A DNA stretch of 64,000 bases from Phoma sp. XZ068 (lineage: Eukaryota; Ascomycota; Dothideomycetes; Pleosporales; Didymellaceae), in the NCBI GenBank assembly GCA_004835665.1, contig RBKR01000005.1:1-64000 (forward strand). The letters run 5' to 3'. The position numbers were made by a program, and so were the translations under genes. Numbering within the stretch: position 1 is the first letter of the stretch; the number at the start of each line of letters is the position of its first letter. Below the pieces are notes generated by a model. The model had not been told where the DNA came from. It ran no database searches and worked only from the letters and a program-made list of their open reading frames with translations. Positions 54,339 to 64,000 of the stretch are shown piece after piece.

Positions 54339-55750
54339 ATGTCGGGCCCACTCGATTACACTGCTTTAGTGCCCGATCGAGCTTTACGTCCTCTTGGTAT
54401 GTTAATCCTGCCAACATAGAACCTTCATTGCTTATGAAAGTCTCAGGCCCTTTAGAAAGATATTCAGCAGTCCGGAGTGACTTGAATATCTATAACAATG
54501 TGTGCCTTTCGGCGACATACAGGCGATGGAGCACGATGCCATTGCAATCCATGGTGTACGCTGGGCTTGGCACAGTTATCGCACAGCATCCAATCCTAAG
54601 CGCAACCCCGGTACTTGTTGAAGGGGTTTATCGCTTTCTTAGACTCAGCACGATCGACTTGAGCAGAGTGGTTTTATTCCACTCGCTTGACAACTTTCCG
54701 ACCAAGACATGGCAACGCACAATGGACGAGCTGCTCGAGCAACAGCACAATGCACCTTTCACGAGTCAATCGTCTCTTGATCCCTACTGGCGCGTCTGCA
54801 TTTTGGACGAAGGACCTGATTCGGCCGTCTTTACTCTAATATTCTGTTTCCACCATTCTCTGGCCGATACCAAGAGTGCAGCGGTCTTCCATAACGATAT
54901 GGAGCTGGCTCTATGCACTCACCCTGGGGTTCAAGTTAGCAGTATCGTCACCCCTTCCGAAGAAGCACTTTTGCCGCCGTTGGAGTCTTTGCTTGAATTA
55001 AAGACATCTGCAGCATTTGTAAATCAGCAGCAGAGCCTTCCAGAGCCACCTGCATACGTCTGGAGCGGCGCACCACAATCCATCCCGACCGTCACCCGTT
55101 TTCGCTCGCTTTGCGTTTCCGAAACCACCGTAACAGCATTGCTACTGAACAGCAAACCTCGTGGGCTTTCCTTGACCGCGGTTCTGTCATCTGTGATAGC
55201 AAGTGCATTTTTCCAAGCCTTGCCGGAAAGCTTTAGCATGCTATATGGAGATTGTGCTATCTCACTTCGTCGACATATTCCTGACTCGAAAGCTGATAAA
55301 TGGATGGGCTGCTATGTTGGATCAGTAAGCCAGGCTTATGCAAGAGATTCCGGAACCATTTGGGACAATGCGAAGACAGTGCAGGAGTCCCTGTCCGAGG
55401 CGATAGAGAGGAAAGGAACAAACATGACAGTAGGTTACTTGGGGCAATTGGGAAACCTGAAGCAGTGGTTGGAAACAAAATTGGGCAAAAGGAGGTGGGC
55501 GGCTTGGGAACTGAGCAACATTGGAAAATTCGTCACTTCAAAAGGGACAAACCTGAGAATATGCCAAATCGAACGCTTGTTGTTTAGTCAAAGCGCAAGC
55601 GCTTGTTCAGGAGCCGTCAAGATTAGTACCGTAACTGGGATTGATGGACAGCTTGCAATGGGTTTCTCATGGCAGCAAGGTCGAGTCGACGAGACTATCG
55701 TCGACTCAGTCATATCAAACATAGAGATATTATTAAAGCAAATTGAGTGA
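54339..55750 (+). CDS. AATase-family (alcohol acetyltransferase-like) acyltransferase
   Basis: Two exons, 54,339-54,396 and 54,447-55,750, with a 50-nt intron (GTATGT...CTCAG), give 453 aa. The splice restores LRPLGPLERYSAVR, the usual start of fungal AATase proteins; the ATG at 54,434 lies inside this intron. The family transfers acetyl or acyl groups from acyl-CoA to alcohols or amines. The catalytic HxxxD is H156-S-L-A-D160, inside FCFHHSLADTKS. A C-terminal block with CSGAVKIST and MGFSWQQG is present. No signal peptide. Substrate unknown. It is the first intact gene inside the RIPed block and has a CCGGT cluster upstream like its neighbours. Confidence 0.85.
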
Positions 55751-55779
55751 GTTTGGCCAACAAGTGCTTATATTAAGCG

Positions 55780-56508
55780 TTAAGCCAGCTTATCTACTTC
55801 ACTGTATTCCACATGGTCTGCCATGTCTCCTAACGTATCAAATCGCCAGTCATAAATTTCATCAATCCTGTTGCCCATTGTCGCGCCAGGCCGTACGATC
55901 CAACAGGACTTGAGACCTTCGCCACAGGCAGGATGATGGTCATGGAACTGGCTTTGTGCTGTCTGTACGATCTCGGACTTGTCCACGCCAAACTTTTCTC
56001 CAACCGCCTGAATCATGTACTTGAAGTTTGCTGGATCCGGTTTGTAGGATCCTACATCCTGGGCTGTAATGACCAAGTCAAACTCCACACCCTTCAAAGG
56101 ACCGACATTTGATTTGGCGAAGGACTGTCGATCAACGTTGGACAACACCACCAATTTGTATCGCTTCTGGAGTCGATGTAGCGCATCAACTGTGTCCGGA
56201 AAGGCAGGCCATTCTCCTACTGACTCGCCAAAAGCCCTCGATTGCTCCTCGGGTGGTTGATGAAGATCAAGAGCAGCAGCAACTTTAGGATGGATCCTCG
56301 TCAGGAGTTCGGAATAGGGCAGACCTGGAGTTTCAGCCTGCTGCGTTCGTTCCAAGTCATGGTAAATGCGGAGCAGCTCTTCCTTCAAGACCTTGCATTT
56401 ATTAGAGGAAAGCAACGGCTGTAAGCCGTTCAAAACGCCTGTCTCCCAGTCGATCAAGGTGCCGTAGACATCGAAGCAGAGAAGCCGATAGTCCGTAAGT
56501 GATGCCAT
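55780..56508 (-). CDS. Haloacid dehalogenase type II-like hydrolase (HAD superfamily)
   Basis: A single exon of 242 aa from the chosen ATG; an in-frame ATG six codons upstream gives 248. HAD motif I is FDVYGTLIDWE with nucleophile D13, motif II LSNVD, motif III lysine in YKPDP, and a late FHDHHPACGEGLKSCWI block. The DxYGTLxDW signature is that of L-2-haloacid dehalogenases, which hydrolyse 2-halo acids. Many fungal members have unknown natural substrates, so the reaction is uncertain. Its 3' end is convergent with the acyltransferase, with only 29 bp between the stop codons. The upstream region carries the GGGACC/CCGGT run at 56,641-56,693. Confidence 0.88.
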   Translation of the reverse strand: MASLTDYRLLCFDVYGTLIDWETGVLNGLQPLLSSNKCKVLKEELLRIYHDLERTQQAETPGLPYSELLTRIHPKVAAALDLHQPPEEQSRAFGESVGEWPAFPDTVDALHRLQKRYKLVVLSNVDRQSFAKSNVGPLKGVEFDLVITAQDVGSYKPDPANFKYMIQAVGEKFGVDKSEIVQTAQSQFHDHHPACGEGLKSCWIVRPGATMGNRIDEIYDWRFDTLGDMADHVEYSEVDKLA

Positions 56509-57056
56509 CGTAGAGAATGTTTGCAAATAGCCGTTGTTGATTCCTTCTATGGTTCCCAGCCCACGAATTTATGTTGAGGCTTCAGAATAGGAGCAATCGG
56601 GTCTTAACGGTTGTCATGGCTGGGCTGGATAGGTGCTGAGGACCGGGACTGGGGACCGGGGACTGGGGGCCGGGGGCCGGGACCGGGACCGGGTATTGCT
56701 GACTCGCACCAAATGTCCGTCAACTGGTGATGCCCGGCTTGCATCCGATGTTTGTGATTTGTCTAACTTTCCGGAAGCATAGGTACGCTATATTCCTATT
56801 CCAGAATGTTTGAACCTTGGAAGAAAATTACTGCAGTATGCTTCAGCTGGCACGGTACTCGCATGGCAGGATATCATCTCTTACCCTGTAGTCACTCCAA
56901 GTTAGGGTGAAAAATATTGCTACCGCTCCATGTCTATTCAATATCACACTCAGCTAAAGGAACAAACAATAGAAAATCCCAAGACCAATTCTCTTAGCAG
57001 CCAAAGGTTTCCCCTAGATCTATATATGTGGAAAGACCATGTTAGCATTACAAAGC
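56509..57056. other. Intergenic region between hydrolase start and transcription-factor end
   Basis: No gene visible. It holds the G-rich CCGGT run at 56,641-56,693, listed separately. The rest is unremarkable. Confidence 0.6.
56641..56693. promoter_or_regulatory. G-rich GGGACC repeat with CCGGT motifs upstream of the hydrolase gene
   Basis: A run of GGGACC, GGGGACT and GGGGGCC units on the plus strand, 133-185 bp before the hydrolase ATG. Read on the gene strand it contains repeated CCCGGTCCCGGTC. Seven or more runs of three or more G on one strand also make a G-quadruplex possible. Confidence 0.55.
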
Positions 57057-59570
57057 TCACCCAGTCGATAGATCGAACCAGTCATTTAGGCCTGGAAGAT
57101 GAGCCAACTCCTCGAAGTCTGGTTGGTCGAAGAACAGACCGCCCGTAGAAGTTTGGTAGATAGGTTGGTCGATATCCAGTGGCAACCAGCTCGCATTAGT
57201 AGAAAAGTTGTCGTCAGCGGTCGCAGAGCCAGCCTGAGAGCGTCGGTCAAGCCAAGCTTTGAAATGAGCGTAACTTGAGACGGCGTTTTGACCGATAGAC
57301 TCGCCCGTCGCAGTCTGCCGCAGTCTTTCTACTGCGCCTTCAAGCAATAGCACTGCCGCCTTGTCCGGATTATCGGCATAGATCCCCTTAGACATCCCTT
57401 GAAGGAATTTGATACCGGTATTGCACGAATTTTTTAAGGAATCATCGTCTGAGCCTACCCTGCGAGCAAGAAGAGCCAGCAGAGCCGCGCAGCATGTAGA
57501 TGACTCTGTGTAAGACCCTCGAGCAAAGCCTTTGCTCTCGTGTAGGAGTTTGAAAAGATCGATGATTGTTAAGGCGCTTTCAATGCAACCTTCTACAAGG
57601 TCTCGACGTCCTTCGTCATACGAGCTAGAGTTCTCGCTTTCCACACGTGATTCATACTGCTCAGTTTTGTCGAGGATGAATGACCGTCCAATGAAGATGT
57701 GTACTAGGTGATAAGTCAATGCCAAATGAACATTGGATCGGATCAGGGGGGTGTCAGGTCGCAAGTCCTTGCAGTACTGTGTTTCGGGCAGAGTTGTCCA
57801 GTATTGTCGCAAGTCCGCTCTAAGTGTAAGTAATGAAGTTATCACTGAGATTTTGCTTCGATCTGACTCTGCCTTCATAGCGAACCTGGTGTATATCAGT
57901 TGAAGATAATTCCTTTCCCTGTGCCCGTCAGAAGCTTACAACAGGTCCTTGGCTTCTTCAAGAATGTTCGTAAGGTGGATCATGGCGAGGATGTTTGGCA
58001 GCGTGTCTTGCCCAGAGGATGTGGCAAGCCGAGCCAATCCTGAAGGAAGGTTTGCCTTGACCTCCGCTCGTGAGATGGAAACTGGCCTATCGTGGAGGAT
58101 ACAGATGCGTCTATGCAATGGTCAGGAAATATGCATGTTGACTTTAGAGATGTGTGCTCACCGTTCTAAAGTATATGCTGTCCACCAAATCCTGCTACGT
58201 AGCTCGGCGTCTCGAAGCTCACCTTGTCGACAGGCTTGACGGTGCAAGCCGTTCTGCGTAGCAAGTCTCATTGCAATACTAAAATAAGTGCACGCAAGTC
58301 CTGCAGCATCTATAGGTACTAGAAATGTTAGCTAGGCTGCGTTGGGACGTCAGAGAATCGTACAAGCGAACACCCCAAACAACAAGAACGCTTGGACTCC
58401 CTCAAGGGTAGCAGCCGCCATAACATCAGGTATCAGTCTGCATGCAGCGTGATAGAATGTTAAAGCTGTTTTGTCATCCTCGGTATGAGATGCCGCCGTC
58501 GCCTCAGCGATGTGGAGTTCGGGTGCCGCGCTTAGATGTGCGAATTGGGTACCGATAGCAAAGACCATAAGAACTGTCGCTACCCAGGAAACATCGAAGC
58601 TACTCAGATGTTCTGATCGTGCATAGTAATCTCTAAGCTTGCTCCGGAGTGACCGTTCATCGATGTAAGAGTAGTTGGTTTGGCCAAATCGAATGAACGT
58701 GTCAAGGAGAAAACAGGCCACACTCTGAGGGGGGAAGACAGCAGAGACATCCCGGGCTGAAAAGTTCTCGGACTGGAGATACATGGGTGTCTGATGAAGT
58801 GGTGTTTCAGTGGTTCCTCGTAGAAGCTAGTTTACTGCTGTCAGAAAGGATCTTTTTCGTCGCACGGAAACGAGTGAGCGATACCTGTGCGTCGTGACTG
58901 TGCAGCTGATCGTTGACGCTTTCCTGCAATCGAGCAGAAAAATTGGAATGCGATAATCCTCCCAGATCTATGGAACAATCAGCGAAAATCCAAGTGTCTG
59001 TATAATTGCAATGCCGCTTCGAGCTTACAGGAATCTGTAGGGCCAGGGGTTTCGCCGACAGATTTATCCTGCCTTGTTGTAAAGGTCGATTTAGGTTGAT
59101 GTTGAGAGCCAGTCTGTATGTGTATGTTATGCGGTAGTTCATGATTGGGAAGAGACTTGGACAACGTTGTCAAAGTCTCGAGATCGAAACGATCGAGACC
59201 TGTATATTGCGCAACAATACGCTCCAAAATCCTCACACGATCTAATTCGGAACCTTCACTGCGGGAATGAGCGCGTCAATGTCACGATCCAATGCGTGAG
59301 ACGTACTCGGCCTGGTCGTCTCCGTCATCCAAATCGTGTGTGGCCTTCGCAGGCTCAATAACTTCACATGGTCGGCCAACACGGAGGCAACGCTCGCACG
59401 GATGGCCACCTTGGCATCGTTCTTTCATCCTGCGGCAAGCTTCACAACTAAGAGAAGATCAGTTGCGGACTGGTGGGTGATCGAAAGGGTTCTCACGCCC
59501 GAGCAGCCCTCTTTCGGCTTTCATCTGCTACGCGAGGCCGTTTCCGTCGGCTTGCAGAGGTATCATTCAT
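57057..59570 (-). CDS. Zn2Cys6 binuclear-cluster transcription factor, 8 exons
   Basis: Spliced by hand: 59,570-59,497, 59,447-59,307, 59,258-59,029, 58,967-58,885, 58,826-58,364, 58,309-58,162, 58,110-57,940 and 57,885-57,057, giving 712 aa. All introns are GT-AG and 48-61 nt, and the phases close exactly. The start carries a basic patch (SRRKRPRV), then the zinc cluster with perfect C-x2-C-x6-C-x5-C-x2-C-x6-C spacing; it begins CEAC, and the first intron falls directly before its first Cys codon. A coiled-coil-like stretch (RILERIVAQY) follows, then a fungal-specific regulatory domain (ACFLLDTFI, GLACTYFSIAMRLA, ELRSRIWWTAYTLERRICI). It binds DNA in the nucleus, likely at CGG half-sites. 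A CCGGT cluster in its own promoter suggests autoregulation. Probable regulator of the neighbouring enzymes. Confidence 0.9.
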
Positions 59571-59627
59571 AGCTAATTGTGTGATCACATAAATTTGGTG
59601 TTTAGGGAAGGACGAGAGTCAGCACGA

Positions 59628-59655
59628 ACCGGCTGCGACGTTCCGGCCTACCGGT
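59628..59655. promoter_or_regulatory. ACCGG/CCGG cluster upstream of the transcription-factor gene
   Basis: ACCGG at 59,628, CCGG at 59,643 and ACCGGT at 59,650, some 58-85 bp before the ATG (minus strand). A possible self-regulation site. Confidence 0.45.
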
Positions 59656-59739
59656 CAGTCATGTCATTAGTGCGAGCGCTAATTACATCATCGCTATTTT
59701 AACGGTTGCGGATCACCCGTGACTAAAAAAGCCCAGCGC

Positions 59740-61309
59740 CTAGGCCACTTTCATCGTAATTGTTTTAATGGTAAGGAACTCGTCGATCCCATACTTGCTA
59801 CCTTCACGTCCAAATCCGCTCTGTTTGTTTCCGCCAAAGGGGGCGACAGGATCTGAGATGACACCTATTTATGTGTTAGCGCACGCTTAAGAGACATACG
59901 GGTTCGTTTACCTGTATTAACGCCTACCATGCCAACTTCCAGGTCCTCGGCAATCTTCCAGCATCGATTCACGTCTTTTGAGTAGATGTAGGCCCCAAGC
60001 CCAACTTCAGACTGGTTGGCCATGGCAACTACATCTTCTTCACCCTCAAAACTCATGATGGCTGCCACCGGACCAAATGTCTCTTCTTGATGTACTCGCA
60101 TCTCTGCAGTAATATCTGTCAGAATTGTTGTGTCAAAGAAGTTCGGCCCAAGATGTGGCAATCTTGTGCCGCCGTAGGCAAGCCTCGCTCCCTTGCTCAA
60201 GGCGTCCTCCACATGCGCCTCAACTTTCTCTATGGCTCGAGAATGTACTAGAGGGCCGTGCGTCGTGAGATCGTCAAGTCCATCTCCAATCTTGAACTGA
60301 CGAACCTTCACAATCAGGCTAGATAGAAAGTTGTCATACACTGATCTGTGGACGTAGATGCGGTTCGCACAGACACAAGTTTGACCTGATATTCGGAACT
60401 TTGAAGCCAGTAGACCTTCTACTGCGCCGTCAACGTCTGCGTCGTCAAACACAATGAAGGGTGCATTGCCGCCAAGCTCCATGGAGAGCTTCTTCAACGT
60501 TGATGAGCACTGCTTCATCAGAAGTTGACCAACTGCTGTTGACCCCGTAAACGATACCTTCCGGACTGCTGGGTGTGTCGTCAACAGATGCCCCACCTGG
60601 GAGGTATTCTCAAAAGCGGTGATCACATTGACAACACCCGGAGGTATGCCAGCACGGTGAGCCAGCTCGGCCATTGCGAGCGCCGTCAGTGGGCATTCAC
60701 CAGGCGCCTTGACTACGGTAGTACATCCCGCTGCCAGGGCTGGACCAACTTTCCTACTAATCATAGCAGCTGGAAAGTTCCATGGAGCGATTAGGGCACA
60801 CACTCCTACAGGCTCCTTGATGGTGACGATGCGATGATCGGGATCGCTGGCGTTAATAGAATCCCCATAGATTCTCAAGGCTTCGCCCGAAAACCAGTCA
60901 AAAAATGAGGCAGCATATTTGACTTCGGCTCTTGCATCTGCCAGTGGCTTTCCGTTTTCGACAGTGATTATCGTAGCAAGATCCTCGATATTGTCCAGCA
61001 TAAGTTGGCACCACTTCGATAGCCATAAGGATCTGACTTTCGGCGATATTTTGCTGGTCTGGCGTTGCGCGTTCTGGGCTGCCAAGATAGCCGAGGAGGT
61101 GTCGTGTTGATCAAACTCTGGGCATTCTGCAATCAAAGATGAAGTTGAAGGATCGTCATGAAGTCAGCAGCTAGTATGAAGCAATTTCGAGGTTTGAGCT
61201 TACTTTGTACAGCAAACGTTGACCCAGATGTAGCGCATACCCACGATCCATTGACATAGCACTGAGCTTTGGCTAACGTGGGATCATGTAACCTAATCGA
61301 GACCGCCAT
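59740..61309 (-). CDS. Succinate-semialdehyde dehydrogenase-like aldehyde dehydrogenase
   Basis: Three exons, 61,309-61,204, 61,126-59,912 and 59,864-59,740, give 481 aa. The family oxidises an aldehyde with NAD(P)+, here probably succinate semialdehyde to succinate. Visible motifs are APWNFPAAMISRK (cofactor binding), FTGSTAVGQ, the general base E252 in MELGGNAP and the catalytic C286 in GQTCVCANR, 34 residues apart as in ALDHs. The end PFGGNKQSGFGREGSKYGI is typical. The first splice is odd. The canonical acceptor at 61,127 gives FAVQKCPEF, skipping a DPST-like loop; the bases at 61,157-61,127 could encode DDPSTSSLIA but no in-frame AG acceptor reaches them. Divergent from a GABA-transaminase gene with a 316-bp shared promoter. 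Confidence 0.88.
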
Positions 61310-61625
61310 AATAAGTGCATTCAACAGTCAATGTCGCACCAGTCTGCGATGTCAGCGTAGATACAAATATCAATATCCTTTCTGCGGATACTTGTATGAG
61401 TGTGTACTTGGGAACCGATACGCTGGAAGCAGTGCCGGAACCGGCCCGGTGGTTCTTACACTCCCGGTCCCGGTCATGAACCTGGTGTTCCCACTTGATC
61501 TGCATGAGAGTCAGGGCTCGATAAGTAGCTCCTCGGACACCCAAGATCTCAAAATCGATGCACCGTCTTGACGGAATCAACAATCTTTGAGAACAATCGC
61601 CAGAACAGCACACACAGTATATATC
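61310..61625. promoter_or_regulatory. Shared divergent promoter of ALDH and aminotransferase with CCGGT cluster
   Basis: CCGGAACCGGCCCGGT at 61,435-61,450 and CCCGGTCCCGGTC at 61,463-61,475 sit near the middle of the 316-bp gap, about 126-165 bp from one start codon and 150-190 bp from the other. This is the same motif seen upstream of the three other cluster genes. Confidence 0.6.
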
Positions 61626-63189
61626 ATGACGACGATACCACCAGCCGCCGGTCCTGCTTCCCGGCACGAGATTGAGCAACTGGGCAAACACTTTGACTCA
61701 AGAGCCGTTCATTTTGTTGTTAACTACGAGGAGTCGGATGGCAATTAGTACGTTTACCCTGGTGAAAGCGTCGCAGTCCACTAAATCCTCTTGCAGTATT
61801 GTCGATATCGACGGCAACAAGTACCTCGACATGTAAGTATATCGCAGACGGCTTATATTACAATGAACTCATCAGTACGCAGTTATGCACAGATCGCGTC
61901 AGTTCCTGTAGGATACAATAATAAAACGCTTGTAAAGGCGTCTCAGAGCCCTGACATGATCTCGGCTCTAGTCAATCGTCCTGCTTTGGGCAATTTTCCC
62001 GCAAGCAATTGGCTCAGACTCCTGCAGGACGGGCTTTTACGCATTGCCCCCCATGGACTCCAGAACTTGTTCACCGCTCAATCAGGATCTGAGGCAAATG
62101 AGCTGTCATTCAAAGCAGCATTCATGCTCCACCAACGCCGTAAGCGCGGTAGACAGGATTGGTCTCAGGAAGAGATCGAAAGTTGTTTGAACAACTCTGC
62201 GCCTGGTTCCCCAGAACTTGCGGTTCTCAGTTTCAGGAATTCTTTCCATGGGCGTGGTTTTGGAAGCCTTTCTACAACGCGGTCAAAGGCAGTACACAAA
62301 CTCGATATCCCATCATTCAAGTGGCCTCAGGCATCTTTTCCAGCTCTCAAGTATCCTCTGGAAAAGTTTGAGGCTGACAACCGCGTTGAGGAGGATTCCT
62401 GTTTAGATGAGGTTGAGAACCTGCTGAGAACATGGTATGTCTAGAAGGGTCTAACAAAGGCTGCTCGAATGCTGACTTACCAGGCACTGCCCCGTCGCTG
62501 CTGTCATCGTCGAGCCAATTCAGAGCGAAGGTGGCGACAAGCATGCAACAAGCTACTTCTTTCAGAAACTACGCGCTCTCACAGAGGCCCACGGCGTCAC
62601 ATTGATTGTGGACGAGGTACAGACAGGTAGGCCCAGACTTAGACTCCCGAGCTGTGTCGCGTAATAACTAACTCGGGCAAAAGGGTTTGGTGCAACCGGG
62701 AAATTCTGGGCACATGAGCACTGGAATCTGTCCACCCCCCCAGATATTGTCACCTTCTCCAAGAAAGCCCAGACGGCGGGGTACTTCTTTGGGAATCCTC
62801 TGCTGTGTCCGGACAAGGCATATCGCCAGTTCAACACGTGGATGGGCGACCCCGCTCGTGTCATCCTCTGCAATGCAGTCATTAGCGAGATACTCGACCG
62901 TGGTCTTGTCGAGCAATGCGACAGCGTTGGTTTCACGCTATATGCAGAGCTCGAACGCCTCGCAGCGAGATATCCGGATCAGATCATGAATCTGCGCGGA
63001 AAAGGCTGCGGGACGTACATTGCCTTCGATACTGTGAACGCGGCAGGCTTTGTGGCTCAGATGAGGGGAAATGGTATCAACATTGGTACATGTGGTAAAC
63101 AAACAGTACGACTTCGGCCAATGTTAATCTTTAGCAAAGATCTTGTTAAAATACTTATACAAGCCATCAACAAGGTTCTTAGTAACTAG
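61626..63189 (+). CDS. GABA transaminase-like class III aminotransferase
   Basis: Five exons, 61,626-61,747, 61,797-61,832, 61,883-62,434, 62,484-62,626 and 62,684-63,189, give 452 aa with all phases closing. The family moves the amino group of GABA to 2-oxoglutarate using pyridoxal phosphate. Visible are the start region IVDIDGNKYLDIYAQIAS, GSEANE (cofactor phosphate), SFHGRGFGSLS, EPIQSEGGD, the DEVQTG motif and FSKKAQTAGYF with the Schiff-base lysine (K311 or K312). The C-terminus reads NLRGKGCGTYIAF and VRLRPMLIF. It is slightly shorter than mitochondrial GABA transaminases, and no clear mitochondrial presequence is seen. With the divergent ALDH it forms a GABA-shunt pair. Other omega-amino acids (beta-alanine type) are possible substrates. 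Confidence 0.9.
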
Positions 63190-63427
63190 AAGCTATGGCA
63201 TAAGGATAATAATTTCCTTGTATCCCTTCTAGATAATAAAAAAAAATTATAGTATATTCTTTACTTCCTAAATCTAAATATATACTAAAGTTAAATCTTG
63301 TTTAGCAATACTAACTATAAGTAAATAACTAAATACAATTTTTAGCTATAGTATAGTATAGCTAGTAGTACTTGTAGATTTTTCAATAAACAAAGTTAGA
63401 GAGTCAGGTAATAAACCCAGAAATCCC
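63190..63427. other. Short AT-rich patch between convergent genes
   Basis: About 180 bp of A/T-rich, CpA- and CpG-poor sequence (63,225-63,375) inside otherwise normal DNA. Possibly a small RIPed insertion. No gene. Confidence 0.4.
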
Positions 63428-64000
63428 TTACTCATATGTATAGCAATAGCCATCGGCGTCCGTAGACATAGCTGATGTAACAGGAACATTCCACGGCGGC
63501 ATTAAGTCGGTATCGTGAGCACCTGTAGTCCACTGAGGGTCGGACTTGGGTAATGAAGCCAGTTCGCTGGGTGTCCCACCGTAAGCCTTCTTGGCCTCTT
63601 CACTGTGCTGCTGGAACATCCACCAAACTCTATCAACAAATGCATGATGAAGCCAGAAAACAGGTTCGTTGGGTGAATTCGCCACAGGTGCCATGTCGCC
63701 CTGGAGGTCCATATTGAAGCCGCCTACACCTGTATGGATCGAGCCGTGGTGCGGTTCTAACCAGCGCCTGAATGCATCGAAGTCTCCTGTGGTTGCGAAT
63801 GCTGTGGCGTTTCCGGCCATCTGTTCGAAGTTAGGCACAGGCCCATCTTCGTGCCCGTAGGGACTGCTGATGCCGTATTGCCAAAGTCTTCTCAGACAAT
63901 GCTTTATGTCGACATCAATGTCCGTCAAATCGCCTCCAACGGAAAGGGTCCAGTTTGCATAACGTCCATTCTGAACGCAGTAATCTGAGCCTTGGCCATT
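63428..64000 (-). CDS. Tyrosinase, C-terminal part (runs off the window)
   Basis: The frame is open from the stop at 63,428 to the window end (190 residues visible; the start is outside). The tyrosinase CuB region is present: EPHHGSIHTGVGGF with two histidine ligands and WLHHAFVDRVWWMFQ with the third. Upstream residues NGRYANWTLSVGGD and HCLRRLWQYG are typical of the segment between the two copper sites. The protein ends at CYTYE soon after the copper domain, as in short fungal tyrosinases without the large C-terminal lid. It oxidises phenols to quinones. The CuA half and any signal peptide cannot be judged. Confidence 0.9.
   Translation of the reverse strand, partial: NGQGSDYCVQNGRYANWTLSVGGDLTDIDVDIKHCLRRLWQYGISSPYGHEDGPVPNFEQMAGNATAFATTGDFDAFRRWLEPHHGSIHTGVGGFNMDLQGDMAPVANSPNEPVFWLHHAFVDRVWWMFQQHSEEAKKAYGGTPSELASLPKSDPQWTTGAHDTDLMPPWNVPVTSAMSTDADGYCYTYE

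Noticed and set aside
54434..55750. Acyltransferase starting at ATG 54,434 as a single-exon gene
   Set aside because: That ATG is inside a 50-nt GT-AG intron. Splicing joins an upstream exon and yields the conserved RPLGPLERY start.
58807..59236. Two small overlapping minus-strand frames as separate genes
   Set aside because: Both are exons of the Zn2Cys6 factor read through introns. The joined frames close in phase over eight exons.
61791..62444. 217-aa single-exon gene
   Set aside because: It is the read-through of exons 2-3 of the aminotransferase with unspliced introns. The five-exon model gives a full class III enzyme.
1..64000. tRNA, rRNA or other structured RNA genes
   Set aside because: I looked for tRNA-like A and B boxes and long conserved RNA stretches by eye and saw none that I could support. 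A covariance-model scan was not possible.

Overview
The window is one end of a chromosome from a filamentous ascomycete (Pezizomycotina; I cannot name the species). It opens with CCCTAA telomere repeats. It continues through a subtelomere holding a telomere-linked RecQ-type helicase, then about 36 kb of AT-rich DNA wrecked by repeat-induced point mutation (RIP), and ends in normal gene-bearing DNA with short 48-61 nt introns.

1-17,697: un-RIPed subtelomere. Telomere, degenerate hexamers and minisatellites fill the first 3.9 kb. Two copies of a two-gene module follow. In each, a telomere-linked helicase (TLH) gene on the minus strand is divergent from an unknown acidic/basic nuclear-type protein on the plus strand. 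Unit 1 is complete (TLH 3945-8606, partner 8820-10613). In unit 2 the TLH is cut to its N-terminal half (10990-12900), with partner 13465-15153. A pogo/Fot1-type transposon (15282-17426) sits in the tail of unit 2.

17,698-54,180: RIP-degraded block. Much of it is a third TLH unit, still alignable base for base with unit 2 (38,821-45,255 against 10,993-17,697 without indels). It has been invaded by a minus-strand Ty3/Gypsy element (20,648-34,419) and by three undamaged pogo elements: 21,123-22,984 and an identical inverted pair at 36,255-38,103 and 40,960-42,808. A second Gypsy element (46,502-52,515), with matching 579-bp LTRs and a perfect 5-bp target duplication, lies further in. Both Gypsy elements are themselves RIPed. 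The pogo elements are not, so they arrived later.

54,181-64,000: gene-rich DNA. Here are an AATase-family acyltransferase, a type II haloacid-dehalogenase-like hydrolase, an eight-exon Zn2Cys6 transcription factor, a succinate-semialdehyde-dehydrogenase-like ALDH and, divergent from it, a GABA-transaminase-like aminotransferase. A tyrosinase is cut by the window end. Every visible upstream region of the first five genes carries a cluster of CCGGT/ACCGG motifs, which suggests a co-regulated subtelomeric metabolic cluster controlled by the local Zn2Cys6 protein. The aminotransferase and the ALDH together would form a GABA shunt (GABA to succinate semialdehyde to succinate).

Coordinates of exons, repeats and target sites were worked out by hand from the sequence. 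No database or alignment program was used.
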